A DNA stretch of 64,000 nucleotides from Aspidapion aeneum (taxonomy: Eukaryota > Arthropoda > Insecta > Coleoptera > Brentidae): NCBI GenBank assembly GCA_963576565.1, contig OY755038.1, positions 177,188,438 through 177,252,437 on the forward strand. The letters are read 5' to 3'. The notes under the pieces are model-generated. The model did no database searches. It was not told where the DNA came from and was given only the letters and a program-made list of their open reading frames with translations. The position numbers and the translations under genes were made by a program. Shown one piece after another: positions 20,555 through 32,190 of this stretch (its first letter is position 1; every line of letters begins with the position of its first letter).

Positions 20555-21184
20555 ACTAAAAACTGAAATATATTACTTTTCGTTTGATACCACACAAGCA
20601 ATGTTTTTACTTAAACTCTAATTTTTGAAATCTACCCGCGCCATTTTTTTTCAAAAAACCAAAATGTAGGTTGTTTACCTCCAGACTTAATTACCTTTTG
20701 TTTGATATCACACAATATCACTCCCACCCTTTTATTTGACTTGCGTTCGGTGGATTTTATTCATTTTTAAATGGGACTATCTCGACCGAAAACACAGCCT
20801 AGGTACCAAATTTCATTCAAATCGGGCAAGAGGTTTTTGAGTTATGCGCGTTGGTCGTTACAGACAGACAAACACACGGCGCGACAAAAAAGTTTTAAAA
20901 TCATCTGAAACGCAAAGATATATAAATTTTTTTCAAATCAGAGCAATTTTTTTTTCTCGAAAAAATTAGGTACCAAATTTCATTCAAATCGGGCAAGCGG
21001 TTTTTGAGTTATGCGCGTTGGTCGTTACAGACAGACAAACACACGGCGCGACAAAAAAGTTTTAAAATCATCTGAAACGCAAAGATATATAAAAATTTTT
21101 CAAATCAGAGCAATTTTTTTTTCTCGAAACAATTAGGATCACCATAGCTTACACTACTACAGTATAGTAGTAGTGTGAGCGAAT
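20555..21184 (-). repeat. Palindromic-end repeat family, copy 1, right part, with an internal 167-bp tandem duplication
   Basis: Continues the copy begun at 12,764. A unit starting AGGTACCAAATTTCATTCAA at 20,801 recurs at 20,968 (period 167), so the segment with the ACAGACAGACAAACACACGG stretch is present twice. The copy ends in a palindrome (AGCTTACACTACTA ... TAGTAGTGTGAGC) at about 21,146-21,180. Confidence 0.8.
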
Positions 21185-21914
21185 AGGTAACTACATAAAA
21201 CAAACCCAATCATAACAAATTGTCTTGTCAGAGTTAACCTCAGAGTAATAATTATTATTACTCTAAGGAGTTAACCATGTTGAATGGTCTCGAGTTTATA
21301 AATGGGACTTAACCCTTCTAAAGAAACTTAGAACTCACCTGTCAAAAGTCAAACAAGTGTTTTTTGTCTTCAAGAAAAAGTAAAATTTGATTACTTATTT
21401 ATGGAAAATGCCACTTTTATGTAATATGTTTTCGAAAATATAAAACAAAAAATAAAAAAAATTGGGGGTTTGATTTATATACCTACTGCGCAAGTCGAGC
21501 GTTTGTCACCCACCTCATAGAGAAGGGTGTAAAAGGCGATTCGCCCGACGTTATTTTCGGCCAATATGAACAAGAGTAACTTTCACCCAGTATGTAATCT
21601 GAACGGAATTGAGCGCGCCCGACTACATCCGACGTGCTATCTGAACGTACCCCAGGAGGTTGCCGTTTATTGCGTCATACGTCTCAGATCAAAGTTAAAT
21701 TATCGCGAGCAAACCATAGTCCACCACACTCTCGACATAGGCCTGGTATCGAATCCAAGATGGCCGCCGAGGAGGGCAATTCCGCCACACGGTGGATAGC
21801 CTAGACCGGTGTTCGGATCTTATAAATATATGTCGAATTTTCACGACACTGGTGGTCCAGCTGATTTTTGTAAACAAAAGTTAGATATGATATGAACAAC
21901 TAATATTTTTTGAA
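21185..21914. other. Spacer with a perfect-ended hairpin and a GC-rich repeat fragment
   Basis: 21,233-21,275 forms a strong hairpin (GTTAAC arms, with GAGTAATAA/TTATTACTC inside). 21,560-21,820 is GC-richer and contains CTGAACGTACCCC, the inverse of a block at 7,285. 21,788-21,818 is an inverted copy of 23,694-23,724. No credible gene. Confidence 0.5.
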
Positions 21915-22056
21915 TTTTAGCTTACACATATACTATACTATAGTAGTGTGAGCTATGGTGATCCTAATTTTGTCGAGAAAAAAAAAGTTGCTCCGATTTC
22001 AAAAATTTTTATATATCTTTGCGTTTCAGATGATTTTGAAACTTTTTTGTTGCGCC

Positions 22057-22098
<42 letters not shown>

Positions 22099-22690
22099 AT
22101 GTCTGTCTGTCTGTGTGTCTGTATGTCTGTCTGTAACGACCAACGCGCATAACTCAAAAACCGCTGGCCGATTTTAATGAAATTTGGTACCTAGGCTGGG
22201 TCTTGGGTGGAGATGGTCCCATTTAAAAATGAACAAAATCCACCGAACACAAACCAAATAAAAGGGTGGGGGTAGATTTAAAAAATTAGAGTTTATGTGA
22301 AAATATGGCGTGTGTGATATTAAACGAAAGGTAATTGAGTCTGCAGTTAAACAAAATACATTTTAATTTATTTAAAAAAAAGGGTGGGGGTATATTTTAA
22401 AAATTTGAGTTTAAGTGAAAATATGGCATGTGTGATATCAAACGAAAGGTAATTGAGCCCGGACTTTAACAAAATACATTTTAGTTTTTGTTTTTTTTTG
22501 TAAGGGTGGGGGTAGATTTCAAAAATTTGAGTTTAAGTCAAAACATGGCTTGTGTGGTATCAAACAAAAGGTAATTTAGTCTGGAGTTCAATAAAATATA
22601 TTTCAGTTTTTAGTTATATTAGCTCACACGTACACTATAACTATAGTACCTAGTGTGAGCTTAGGGGCCCATATATTGGCAGAGTATTTT
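21915..22690 (+). repeat. Palindromic-end repeat family, copy 2
   Basis: Starts TTTTAGCTTACAC with a 36-base self-complementary block (to 21,954), followed by GGTGATCCTAATTTT, an A-run, a (TCTG)n tract (22,059-22,135), AACGACCAACGCGCATAAC and several ~120-bp degenerate repeats around AGGGTGGGGGTAGATTT. It ends in a second palindrome (AGCTCACACGTACAC...TAGTGTGAGCT) and GGCAGAGTATTTT. Frames read through the TCTG tract (repeated Ser-Val-Cys-Leu) are not genes. Confidence 0.85.
22059..22135 (+). repeat. (TCTG)n microsatellite inside copy 2
   Basis: About nineteen TCTG/TATG units, present in variable number in every copy of the family, so it is part of the element rather than a later insertion. 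Confidence 0.95.
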
Positions 22691-22715
22691 AAAAACTAAG
22701 GCATTTTTCCTACTA

Positions 22716-23457
22716 TTTTAGCTCACACTACTACTATACTATAGTAGTGTAAGCTATGGTGATCCTAATTTTTTAGAGAAAAAACAAAAATTTTTATAAA
22801 TCTTTGCGTTTTAGATGATTATGAAATTTTTTTGTTGCGCCGTCTGTCTGTCTGTCTGTCTATCTGTCTGTCTGTCTGTCTGTATGTCTGTATGTCTCTC
22901 TGTAACGAGCAACGCGCATAACTCAAAAACGGCTTGCCCGATTTTAATGAAATTTGGTACCCAGGCTGGGTTTTGGGTCGAGATGGTCCCATTTAAAAAT
23001 GAACAAAATCCACCAAACACAAGCCAAATTAAAGGGTGGGGTTAGATTTAAAAAATTAGAGTTTATGTAAAAATATGGCGTGTGTGATATCAAACGAAAG
23101 GTAATTGAGTCTGGAGTTAAACAAAATACATTTTAGTTTATTTAAAAAAAAGGTGTGGGGGCAAATTTCAAAAATTATTGTTTAAGTGGAAATATGGCGT
23201 GTGTGATATCAAACGAAAGGTAATTGAGTCTGGAGTTAAACAAAATACATTTTAGTTTTTAAAAAAAGGTGGGGGTAGATTTGAAAAATTAGAGTTTAAG
23301 TCAAAACATGGCTTGTGTGGTATCAAACGAAAGGTAATTGAGTCTGAAGTTCAATAAAATATACTTCAGTTCTTAGTTATATTGGCTTTCACGTAGATAC
23401 ACTATAACTATAGTACCCAGTGTGAGCTTAGGTGCCCATAGCTTGGCAGAGTATTTT
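22716..23457 (+). repeat. Palindromic-end repeat family, copy 3
   Basis: Same orientation as copy 2 and only 25 bases from it. It has the same layout: palindrome AGCTCACACTACTACTATAC... at the left, TCTG tract at 22,841-22,905, three degenerate ~120-bp internal repeats, then the right palindrome (about 23,385-23,429) and GGCAGAGTATTTT. It has no coding capacity. Confidence 0.85.
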
Positions 23458-23602
23458 AGTATATTCTTATAAAATAATATTTTTCAGAAATACCAGTCGT
23501 TATTTTTTTTAGCCCGCTTTATTTCTCTTTACACACAAAAATTAAAATTCGAAGAAATTAATGTGTATCTTTATTATAATATAATATTAATATAATATAA
23601 TG

Positions 23603-23606
<4 letters not shown>

Positions 23607-23696
<90 letters not shown>
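23607..23696. repeat. (TA)n microsatellite
   Basis: An uninterrupted run of about 45 TA units, immediately followed by the inverted-repeat block at 23,694. Confidence 0.97.
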
Positions 23697-23698
<2 letters not shown>

Positions 23699-23755
23699 AA
23701 CACCGGTCTATTCTATCCACCGTGCATATGCCGAGCACGCGTGTCGGATTGCAAC

Positions 23756-26245
23756 TCTGCCAGTCCAGGCCACGACCCTAAAAAAATCAGCTGTTCTCCG
23801 GGGGCTGACTTTTACATTGGTTCTTATGGGAGGCCAGATGTTTTTTTATGATATTTTCAAAATGGCACTACAGATTTCCGCGAGATTTCAGTCAAATATT
23901 CTCAGACACTATCCTCATATTCCACCAAACTTTTGTAAGGATGCAAGGTGATTAAAAGGTTAAAATCAATATTCAACATTTAGCATTTTTTATTTTGTAT
24001 TCAAATTACCCGCCATGTACCGCATGCCAACTGTTATAAAGTTCATATCATTATTTTTGAGACAACTTTTATTCGTTGGCCTATACTATTTGTTATGGTA
24101 AACAGCTGATAACTCTCAAAAAGGTATCTCAAAAATTATGAAATGAAGTATATTTGACAAGTATTTGACTTTGTCATCTGTGTGTGTCACAATCGCTTCT
24201 GTTTTAAATTTAATTTTTGTGTGAGCCAGGGCTATCAAAATGGACGGGCCACGATCCTCCACTTTGTTAACGTCACATGGGGCGCTGATTTTTTTTTGAT
24301 GGTCACGTTACGACACAGCTGATTGTCTTTAAAATATTGAAGTTGGAATGACGGTTCATGGATATTTGATTTTTTTAAAAATAAAGCCGTGTTTGAGATT
24401 GTTTTTACTTTATTCTGGCAGAACAAATTTTTTTAAATGTATAGTAAGCCCTAATTTTTCATACCCGCTTCATTAGCTCACACAAAAATTAAGTTTAAAG
24501 CAGAAGCGAATGTGACAATCACATATGACAAAGTCAAATACATGTCAAATATAACAGTTGGCATCTGGTACATGGCGGGTAATTTGAATTCAAAATAAGG
24601 AATGCTAAATCTTGAAGATTTTAACCTTTTAATCATGTTGCTTCCTTACAAACCTTTGGTGGAATATCGGGATGGTGTCTGAGAATATTTTACTGAAATT
24701 TTGCGGAAATCTGAAGTGACATTTTGAAAATATCATAAAAAAACGTCTGACCTCCCATAAGACCCAATGTAAAATTCAGCCCCGGGAGAACAGCTGATTT
24801 TTTCAGGGTCGTGGCCTCTATTTTTGTGTTGGCCTTGTGTGAGCTAATAAAGCGGCTCTGAGAAATTAAGGATTACTATATATTTAAAAAAAAATTGTTG
24901 TGCAAGAATATAGTAAAAACAATCTCAAAATCGGCTTTAATTTTAAAGAAATCAAATATTCATGAACCGTCATTCCAACTTCAATATTTTAAAGACAATC
25001 AGCTGTGTCGTGACGTGACCATCAAAAAAAAATCAGCCCCGGATGTGACCGACAAAAAATACAGGCCACAACCCTAAAAAAATCAGCTGTTCCCCGGGGG
25101 CTGACTTTTACATTGGGTCTTATGGGAGGTCAGACGTTTTTTTATGATATTTTCAAAATGTCACTTCAGATTTCCGCAAAATTTCAGTAAAATATTCTCA
25201 GACACCATCCCGATATTCCACCAAAGGTTTGTAAGGAAGCAACATGATTAAAAGGTTAAAATCTTCAAGATTTAGCATTCCTTATTTTGAATTCAAATTA
25301 CCCGCCATGTACCAGATGCCAACTGTTATATTTGACATGTATTTGACTTTGTCATATGTGATTGTCACATTCGCTTCTGCTTTAAACTTAATTTTTGTGT
25401 GAGCTAATGAAGCGGGTATGAAAAATTAGGGCTTACTATACATTTAAAAAAATTTGTTCTGCCAGAATAAAGTAAAAACAATCTCAAACACGGCTTTATT
25501 TTTAAAAAAATCAAATATCCATGAACCGTCATTCCAACTTCAATATTTTAAAGACAATCAGCTGTGTCGTAACGTGACCATCAAAAAAAAATCAGCGCCC
25601 CATGTGACGTGGGGCACTACAGATTTTCGCAAAATTTCAGTGAAATATTCTCAGACACCATCCTCATATTCCACCAAACTTTTGTAAGGATACAAGATGA
25701 TTAAAAGGTTAAAATCTTCAAGATTTAGCATTCCTTATTTTGAATTCAAATGACTAAATTATGTCAACTGTTATATTTGACTTTGTCATCTGTGTTTGTC
25801 ACATTTGCTTCTATTTTAAATGTTGCTTCCTTACAAAACTTTGGTGGAATATCGGGATGGTGTCTGAGAAAATTTCACTGAAATTTTGCGGAAACCTGTA
25901 GTGCCATTTTGAAAATATCATAAAAAAACGTCTGACCTCCCATAAGACCCAATGTAAAATTCAGCCCCGGGAGAATAGCTGATTTTTTCAGGGTCGTGGC
26001 CTCTATTTTTGTGTTGGCCTTGGATTACCATACATTTAAAAAAAATTGTTCTGCGAGAATATACTAAAAACAATCTCAAAACCGGCTTTATTTTTAAAAA
26101 AATCAAATATTCATGAACCGTCAGTCCAACTTCAATATTTTAAAGACAATCAGCTGTGTCGTGACGTGACCATAAAAAAAATCAGCCCCGGATGTGACGT
26201 CAACAAAGTAGAGGATCGTGGCCCGTCCGTTTTGATAGGCCTGGG
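23756..26245. repeat. Fold-back array of inverted copies, outer ends CCAGG-CTATCAAAA
   Basis: Segments built from the same ~550-bp sequence alternate in orientation: forward at about 23,760-24,060, reverse at 24,274-24,822, forward at 25,062-25,616, reverse at 25,830-26,010 and forward at 26,040-26,215. The pair 24,274-24,822 / 25,062-25,616 is a near-perfect inverted repeat with a ~240-base loop. The pair 24,226-24,440 / 26,040-26,245 forms outer terminal inverted repeats. It would snap back into long hairpins. I see no transposase; short frames within are mirror images of each other and not genes. Confidence 0.85.
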
Positions 26246-26574
26246 ATAGCCCTGTGCCAGCAAACACGAAGAAATGCACCTTTACTCGCTTGAAAATGGC
26301 TTATGTGTTCTGATTTGTGGTCAAACTTTATTATTTTCTCTATGGTTATAGCTTGGTGTTCTGTGGTTATAGCCTAACTTTTTAGCAAAACTAAGGAAGT
26401 TTTGTTATTTTTTAAATATTATATTTAAATTGGTGATTCTCAAAAATGTCCGCGCTAAAACGAGTGCAGGTATGGGATCTTCGATCACCTCAAATATATG
26501 AGGTGTTTTTAAAACTTTCACTGCGCTAACCGTCGTGAGGGGTGATCTGCTGCAGCACTACATTTGTCGGTCTA
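26246..26574. other. Spacer without recognisable content
   Basis: A/T-rich, no repeat match within the window and no coding frame of note. Confidence 0.5.
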
Positions 26575-26790
26575 GGACAACTGGGCGCCGCCAACTCGGC
26601 GCGGCCAACTGGGCGCCGCCAACTCGGCGCGGCCAACTGGGCGCCGCCAACTCGGCGCGGCCAACTGGGCGCCGCCAACTCGGCGCGGCCAACTGGGCGC
26701 CGCCAACTCGGCGCGGCCAACTGGGCTCGGCCAATTGGGTGCGGCCAACTGGGCGCCGTCAACTCGGCGCCGGGCCAACTGGGCACCAGA
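26575..26790. repeat. 28-bp GC-rich minisatellite
   Basis: Five nearly perfect copies of CCAACTGGGCGCCGCC plus AACTCGGCGCGG, then two or three variant copies. Each 28-mer is itself two related 14-mers. Open frames through it in all directions (Gly-Arg-Arg-Gln-Leu repeats) reflect lack of stops, not genes. Confidence 0.95.
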
Positions 26791-28087
26791 GAATTTTTTT
26801 TTTTTTGATAAAATGTGTGAAAAACAAAATAAATTATTTATATAAAAACGTCTTTAAAAATCCTTTACACAATTTTTTTGAAATTTGTTTTTGTTAAGTA
26901 AAGTTAAATCCATTAAGTTGAATGTTGAATCTTGGTAGTTGTAGTGTTTGGTACCCTGGTAACACTACAATTTACATTTTTTATTACAATGGTGGATCCA
27001 AAATGGCAGATTTCTTTATTTTTAAACCAATTTGTCTGAAACTTGAAAGTTTGCAGTGCCTGAGTTCACTAAATACAGTTTTATCCTCAAACTTAAAAAA
27101 TTCATAATGGCGAATCCAAAACGGTGGATTTTCTTATTTACTAACTGATTTGTCTCAAACTTGGAATGTTACATTTAACAAAATTTTTTACTCAAACTTA
27201 AAAAAATCAAAATGGTGGATCCAAAATGGCGGATTTTCTTATTACCTAACTGATTTGTCTCAAACTTGAAATCTCACTTGAAATATTACATTGCTTGAGG
27301 TCATTTAACACAATTTTTAACTCAAACTTAAAAAAATCAAAATGGTGGATCCAAAATGGCGGATTTTCTTATTTACTAACCGATTTGTCTCAAACTTGAA
27401 ATATAACATTGCTTGAGGTCATTTAACAAAATTTTTTACTTAAACTTAAAAAATCAAAATGGCGGATCCAAAATGGCGGATTTTTTTATTAAAAACCTCA
27501 AATTTTTTTAAGTTTGAGTAAAAAATTTTGTTGGTATGACCTCAAACAATGGAATATTTCAAGTTTGAGACAAATCGGTTAGTAAATAAGAAAATCCGCC
27601 ATTTTGGATCTGCCATTTTGATTTTTTTAAGTTTAAATAAAAAATTTTGTTAGGTATGACCTCAAGCAATGTAATATTTCAATTGAGACAAATAGGTTAG
27701 TACATAAGAAAATCCGCCATTAGAGTCACCATTTTGATTTTTTTAAGTTTGAGGATAAAACTATATTTAGTGATCTCAGGCATTGCTAACTTTCAAGTTT
27801 CAGACATAGGTTTCAAAATAAAGAAATCCGCCATTTTGGATCCGCCATTGTTGTAATAAAAAACGTAAATTGTAGTGTTACCAGGTTACCAAACACTACA
27901 ACTACTAAGATTCAACAGTCGACTTAATAACTTTACTTAACATAAACAAATTCCAAAAAAAGGATTTTTTAAAGATGTTTTTATATAAATAATATAGGTA
28001 ATTTGTTTTTCATCTACACATTTTATCCAAAAAAAAATTTTTAGTCCGCCCAGTTGGCGGCGCCCAGTTGGCAGCGCCTAGTTGTCC
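26575..28087. mobile_element. FB-like fold-back element with tandem repeats in its inverted arms
   Basis: Terminal inverted repeats start GGACAACT(G/A)GGCGC on both sides (26,575 and, inverted, 28,087), and the whole 1.5 kb is one large inverted repeat centred near 27,497. The outermost part of each arm is a GC-rich array; the inner part is four to five tandem copies of a ~115-bp unit containing AAATGGCGGATTTTCTTATT. Arms with tandem repeats and no protein are the hallmark of Drosophila FB-type elements. The left GC array is much longer (about 7.5 units) than the right (about 2). Confidence 0.8.
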
Positions 28088-28409
28088 CATTCCGCACATT
28101 TGTACAGTCCTTGCCATAGGCAATTACACTTTTGTGACATTTCCAACCCCTTAATTTATCATATGCATACTGAGAGCAACAAAAAAAATCTTAAAAATTG
28201 TATGTCTATGAGTTATTTTTGTGTGCGTTTTTTTGTAAACCTACAGTCAGAATCTTTTTATCCAGACGCAATGCCAGTTTTACCTTTAATTTTATAACAA
28301 CAGACATATTTACTTTTTATTAAATTTCGTGTTAGGGAATATGTTTATCCGAGCGGGAATTCACTACCCATTTTCTGTACATCTATTGTGCATTACTATG
28401 AAAAATGTC

Positions 28410-28545
28410 ACATAATGTGAGTAATGAATAACAATGAATAATAATAAATAGTAATGACAAGTAATGAAAAGTAATGCCAAATAATGAAAAGTAATGAGAA
28501 ATAATGCCAAGTAATGAAAAGTAATAAATAGTAATGAGTAATCAT
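28410..28545 (+). repeat. AAGTAATG-type minisatellite, left copy
   Basis: Roughly 10-base units of the form (G)TAATGAAAA / TAATGCCAA / TAATGACAA. A related array in the same orientation lies at 32,020-32,190. Confidence 0.9.
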
Positions 28546-28704
28546 TTTTATACACAAAGTTGTAATAAGTAAAATTAGTGTATCTACAGAGTGTTTCACA
28601 TCTATTCTATATCTGACAAACTTTAACCCTAAGTTTGGTGTAATATATTAATTTACAATTTTGATATTGATTTGATTTTTAATAAATTTTATTTTTTTTT
28701 TTAA

Positions 28705-29110
28705 TTTTTTTTTAAGTCACAAGCTTTTATAAAATGCACTAAAAATTAAAAAATAATTTTCTAAAATTCTAATATTATCATAATAATAAAAGCGATGGCC
28801 GACTGATGGAAATTTTGATGATGTTAGCACGATAAGATATCCGTATCAATTAAATATCACTATTTGCAAGAATTAATCTAGCAGAAAAATGCAGAGGTAC
28901 CAAACCCACCCATATATGGTAGGTAAACATATCTTTGATGACCTGCTATGTTGAATATTCTTTGAGTGTTTAGATCAAAAATTTAGATTAACTTATGCTT
29001 TGATTTGTGGCCATCGCTTTTATTATTATGATAATATTAGAATTTTAGAAAATTATTTTTTAATTTTTAGTGCATTTTATAAAAGCTTGTGACTTAAAAA
29101 AATTTTTTTA
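28705..29110. repeat. 400-bp hairpin: ~95-bp inverted arms
   Basis: 28,711-28,800 and 29,010-29,105 are near-perfect inverse copies (GTCACAAGCTTTTATAAAAT / inverse), separated by about 210 bases of unique sequence. It is MITE-like, but no target duplication is evident. Confidence 0.75.
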
Positions 29111-29229
29111 CCAATTTATTTTCTACTTTTTAGTCTCAGCTATCTACTCTATTAAATGAAAATATTTGTTTAATTACAGAACAGAAGTGTTTATTCTAGA
29201 TTATAATGAAATCGCTGATCGTGAGTAGT

Positions 29230-30085
29230 ATGAAAACTCATTTTTCTATTGGGAGAAGGAGAGGGTGGGGGTAGAGGTAGAAATATATTTTTTGTTTGGG
29301 CTGTATTGCCATAGGACCTTTATGCACATACCAAATTTTATAAAAGTCATTTGAAGTGAAGTGTGTCAAAAAAGCATTTTTTATGGAAGGGGGTAGGGGT
29401 GGGAGGACATTTTTTCATTATTGTTGTATTGTCATCGAACCACTATATGTATACCAAATTTCATCCAAATCGGATAATGGGAAGTGTGTCAAAATCGCAT
29501 TTTTCTATAGATGGGGGTGGGGGTAGGAGTGGTAGGATTTTTTTTTTCAGTGTTGTATTGTCATCGGACCACTATATGTATACCAAATTTCATCCAAATC
29601 GGATAATGAGAAGGGTGTCAAAAACGCATTTTCTATGGAAGGGAGTGGGGGTAGGGGTGGGTTGGATATTTTTTTTAATGTTGTATTGTCATCGGACCAC
29701 TATGTGAATACCAAATTTCATCCAAATCGGATAATGGGAAGTGTGTCAAAAACTCATTTTTCTATGAAAGGGAGTGGGGGTAGGGGTGGGAGGATATTTT
29801 TTTCTTAATATTATATTGTCATCGGAACACTATATTTATACCAAATTTCATCCAAATCGGATAACGGGATGTGTGTCAAAAACAAATTTTTCTATGAAAG
29901 GGGGTGGGGGTAGGGGTGGGCGGATAACGGGAAGTGTGTCAAAAACACATTTTTCTATAGAAGGGGTGGGGGTAGGGGTGGGAGGATATTTTTTTCTTAA
30001 TGTTGTATTGTCATGGGACCACTATGTGTGTACCAAATTTCATCCAAATCGGATAATGGGAAGTGTGTCAAAAACGCTTCACAAG
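29230..30085 (+). repeat. Tandem array of a ~115-bp unit, about seven copies
   Basis: Each unit has GGGGGTAGGGGTGGGAGGAT, a T-run, TTGTATTGTCATCGGACCAC, then ATACCAAATTTCATCCAAAT and GTGTCAAAAACGCAT. One copy is internally deleted near 29,920. Frames of 105-114 codons read through the array repeat the same peptide and are not genes. Confidence 0.92.
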
Positions 30086-30267
30086 ATTTGATAGATAGTT
30101 AGACAGAACATCTGAAGCTAAATAAAAGCTTGTAAAAAGAGGCTTTTTTAAAAATTGCTCAAAATTGAATTCCAAGCACCCAATCAAGTCAACATAGAGA
30201 ATTTTAAACAACTTTGTACACTTATCAAGAACCGCTGGCAATACAACAATTTCAGTGTTTTTGCAAA

Positions 30268-31660
30268 ACATAGAGGTTGTTTGCGCGCTTAGTTGGAAAC
30301 TGAGTAATATCTAAGACCACAGGTTTGGGTTTTTCTGATAGAGATAGGACCCTTACGACTCTATGGCCCGAGGGGGTTTGATGTATAAAAAGTTTATTTG
30401 AAATTTTTTTATCGATATAAGCGGCTTAATAGGTTACACTTTTAAAATATTATGATTTTTAAATATTTTATATTTTGTCTTGGTGACGTCACTACATAAA
30501 CAGTGCGAGCGAGTCCTTTTCTTCGAGATTCAAACTTATTGTAGAGTTATGAAATTTGGCACACTTATAGACACCGACAAACTAAATTAAAATGAATTCG
30601 TGCATTTTTTCGATTTGAGCCCCCCCCTCACCGCTAATAGAAAATTTGTGAAAACAGTAAATTTGACATGTAGGTTTTTGCCGATTTTTTTCGACGCAAT
30701 TTATTGGCGACCCTAAAAATTGACATACGTTGATATGTATTATAATAACGCGTCTGCGTAGGCAGTTTGTTCTTAATCAAGCCAAAGCTTCGCAACATAT
30801 GACCCTTCAAAGTAGCACCAGTTTTTCCTCATTAACGCGAAAAGTACTTAACCGATTAAAATTTTTGCTTTTGGATTTAATTAAGCTTAGTAAGCCTCAC
30901 CAATTTGGTTAGTATCGAGTTTGCATTTTGATCTCCCATAACATAAAAACTGAAATTGAAAAAAATTCCGTTTTTGCAAAACATAGGGGCCGTTTGTGCG
31001 CCTATTTGGAAACTGGGTAACATTTAAGACCACAGGTTTGGTTTTTTCTGATAGAGATAGGATCCTTACGACTCTATGGCCCTATTTTAAGAAATTTTTT
31101 TAAAAGGTTCTCGAGATATGGCCCTTCAATTTTGGCCAAATTTTGATGGTTCTTCCTCATTAACGCGAAAAGTACCAAACCGATTTAAATTTTTGCTTTT
31201 GAATTTAATTAAGCTTAGTAAGCCTCACCAATTTGGTTAATATCGATTTTGGATTTTGATGCCTCAGTTTCGCGATATAACGTAAAAACTGAAATTGAAA
31301 AAAAATGGTTTTTACAAAACATAGGGGTTGTTTGCGCGCCTATTTGGACACTGTGTAACATCTAAGACCACAGGTTTGTTTTTTTCTGATAGAGATAGGA
31401 CCCTTACGACTCCGTGGCCCTATCTTAAGAAATTTTTTCCATCAGTTGGCTCTTCAAAATTTTACCTTAAAACGCTAATATCTCAGAAACGACGGAACCG
31501 ATTTCGATTCGGTTTTCTTAATAAAACCAACTTTGCTATGATTTCTGTTAAAAAACTTTTTGTTATTCCCAACTTTGAAAAAAAGGGAGGGGGAGGTACC
31601 CTAAAAACCCGATTTACAAAAAAGGTCCACTTTTTTCGATGTTGGTTATCTTCTTTTTAA
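30268..31660 (+). repeat. Three diverged copies of a ~335-bp unit
   Basis: Blocks starting (GG)TTGTTTGCGCGC...CTAAGACCACAGGTTT...GATAGAGATAGGACCC occur at about 30,272, 30,988 and 31,325. A second shared block (TTCCTCATTAACGCGAAAAG) lies at about 30,825 and 31,155. No coding frame survives. Confidence 0.85.
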
Positions 31661-32019
31661 AACGTATATTTTGGTTTTCCTGTAAACCAACTCCGACAGA
31701 CTACTTGCTCGCAATGTTTATATTGTTTTTTCCTGAAAATGTGTTAGGATGGGGGAAGGGGTGGTCAAAAACGGCTTATTAAGACCTCAGGAATATTTTG
31801 TAAGTGCAGGCCTTTTAGAGACACCTGTCACCCTGTCCCTGTTTACAATACCTTGCTAGAAAATATTAATCTATTATAAATTTATTTTTATTACCTATTA
31901 TTAGTTATAATTAATATAAAGTCTAAAATTCACTTATCTTTAATTAAATTCACTCAGCAAGAGACACAAAACAATTTGTAAAGTAAAACATAACCTCTCA
32001 ACCTAATTTCAAAATAATG

Positions 32020-32190
32020 AAAAGTAATGTGAGGGCAATGAATAGTAATGAATATCAATGAATAAAAATGCCATAGTAGTGAATATTAATGTCAAGTAAT
32101 GAAAAGTAATGAAAAATAATGAAAAGTAATGACAAGTAATGAAAAGTAATACCAAATAATGAAAAGTAATGAGAAATAATGTGAACCACA
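32020..32190 (+). repeat. AAGTAATG-type minisatellite, right copy
   Basis: Same units as at 28,410-28,545, about sixteen copies with scattered changes. Confidence 0.9.

Noticed and set aside
21948..23045. Ser-Val-Cys-Leu repeat proteins
   Set aside because: Translation of the (TCTG)n tract in the palindromic-end family; present in all frames and both strands.
23600..23851. Ile-Tyr repeat frame
   Set aside because: Translation of the (TA)n microsatellite.
24235..26249. Recurring ~62-codon frame (MFCQNKVKTIS-type)
   Set aside because: Appears as mirror copies in both orientations of the fold-back array; short, without domain, and broken differently in each copy.
26575..26790. CRISPR-like array of 28-bp repeats
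   Set aside because: Copies are directly adjacent with no spacers and lie in a eukaryotic fold-back element; it is a minisatellite.
26526..26897. Overlapping Gly/Arg/Ala/Pro-rich frames
   Set aside because: Open only because the GC-rich 28-mer lacks stops in every frame.
29363..30091. Frames of 105-114 codons with repeated peptide
   Set aside because: They follow the ~115-bp tandem array; no start context or conservation.
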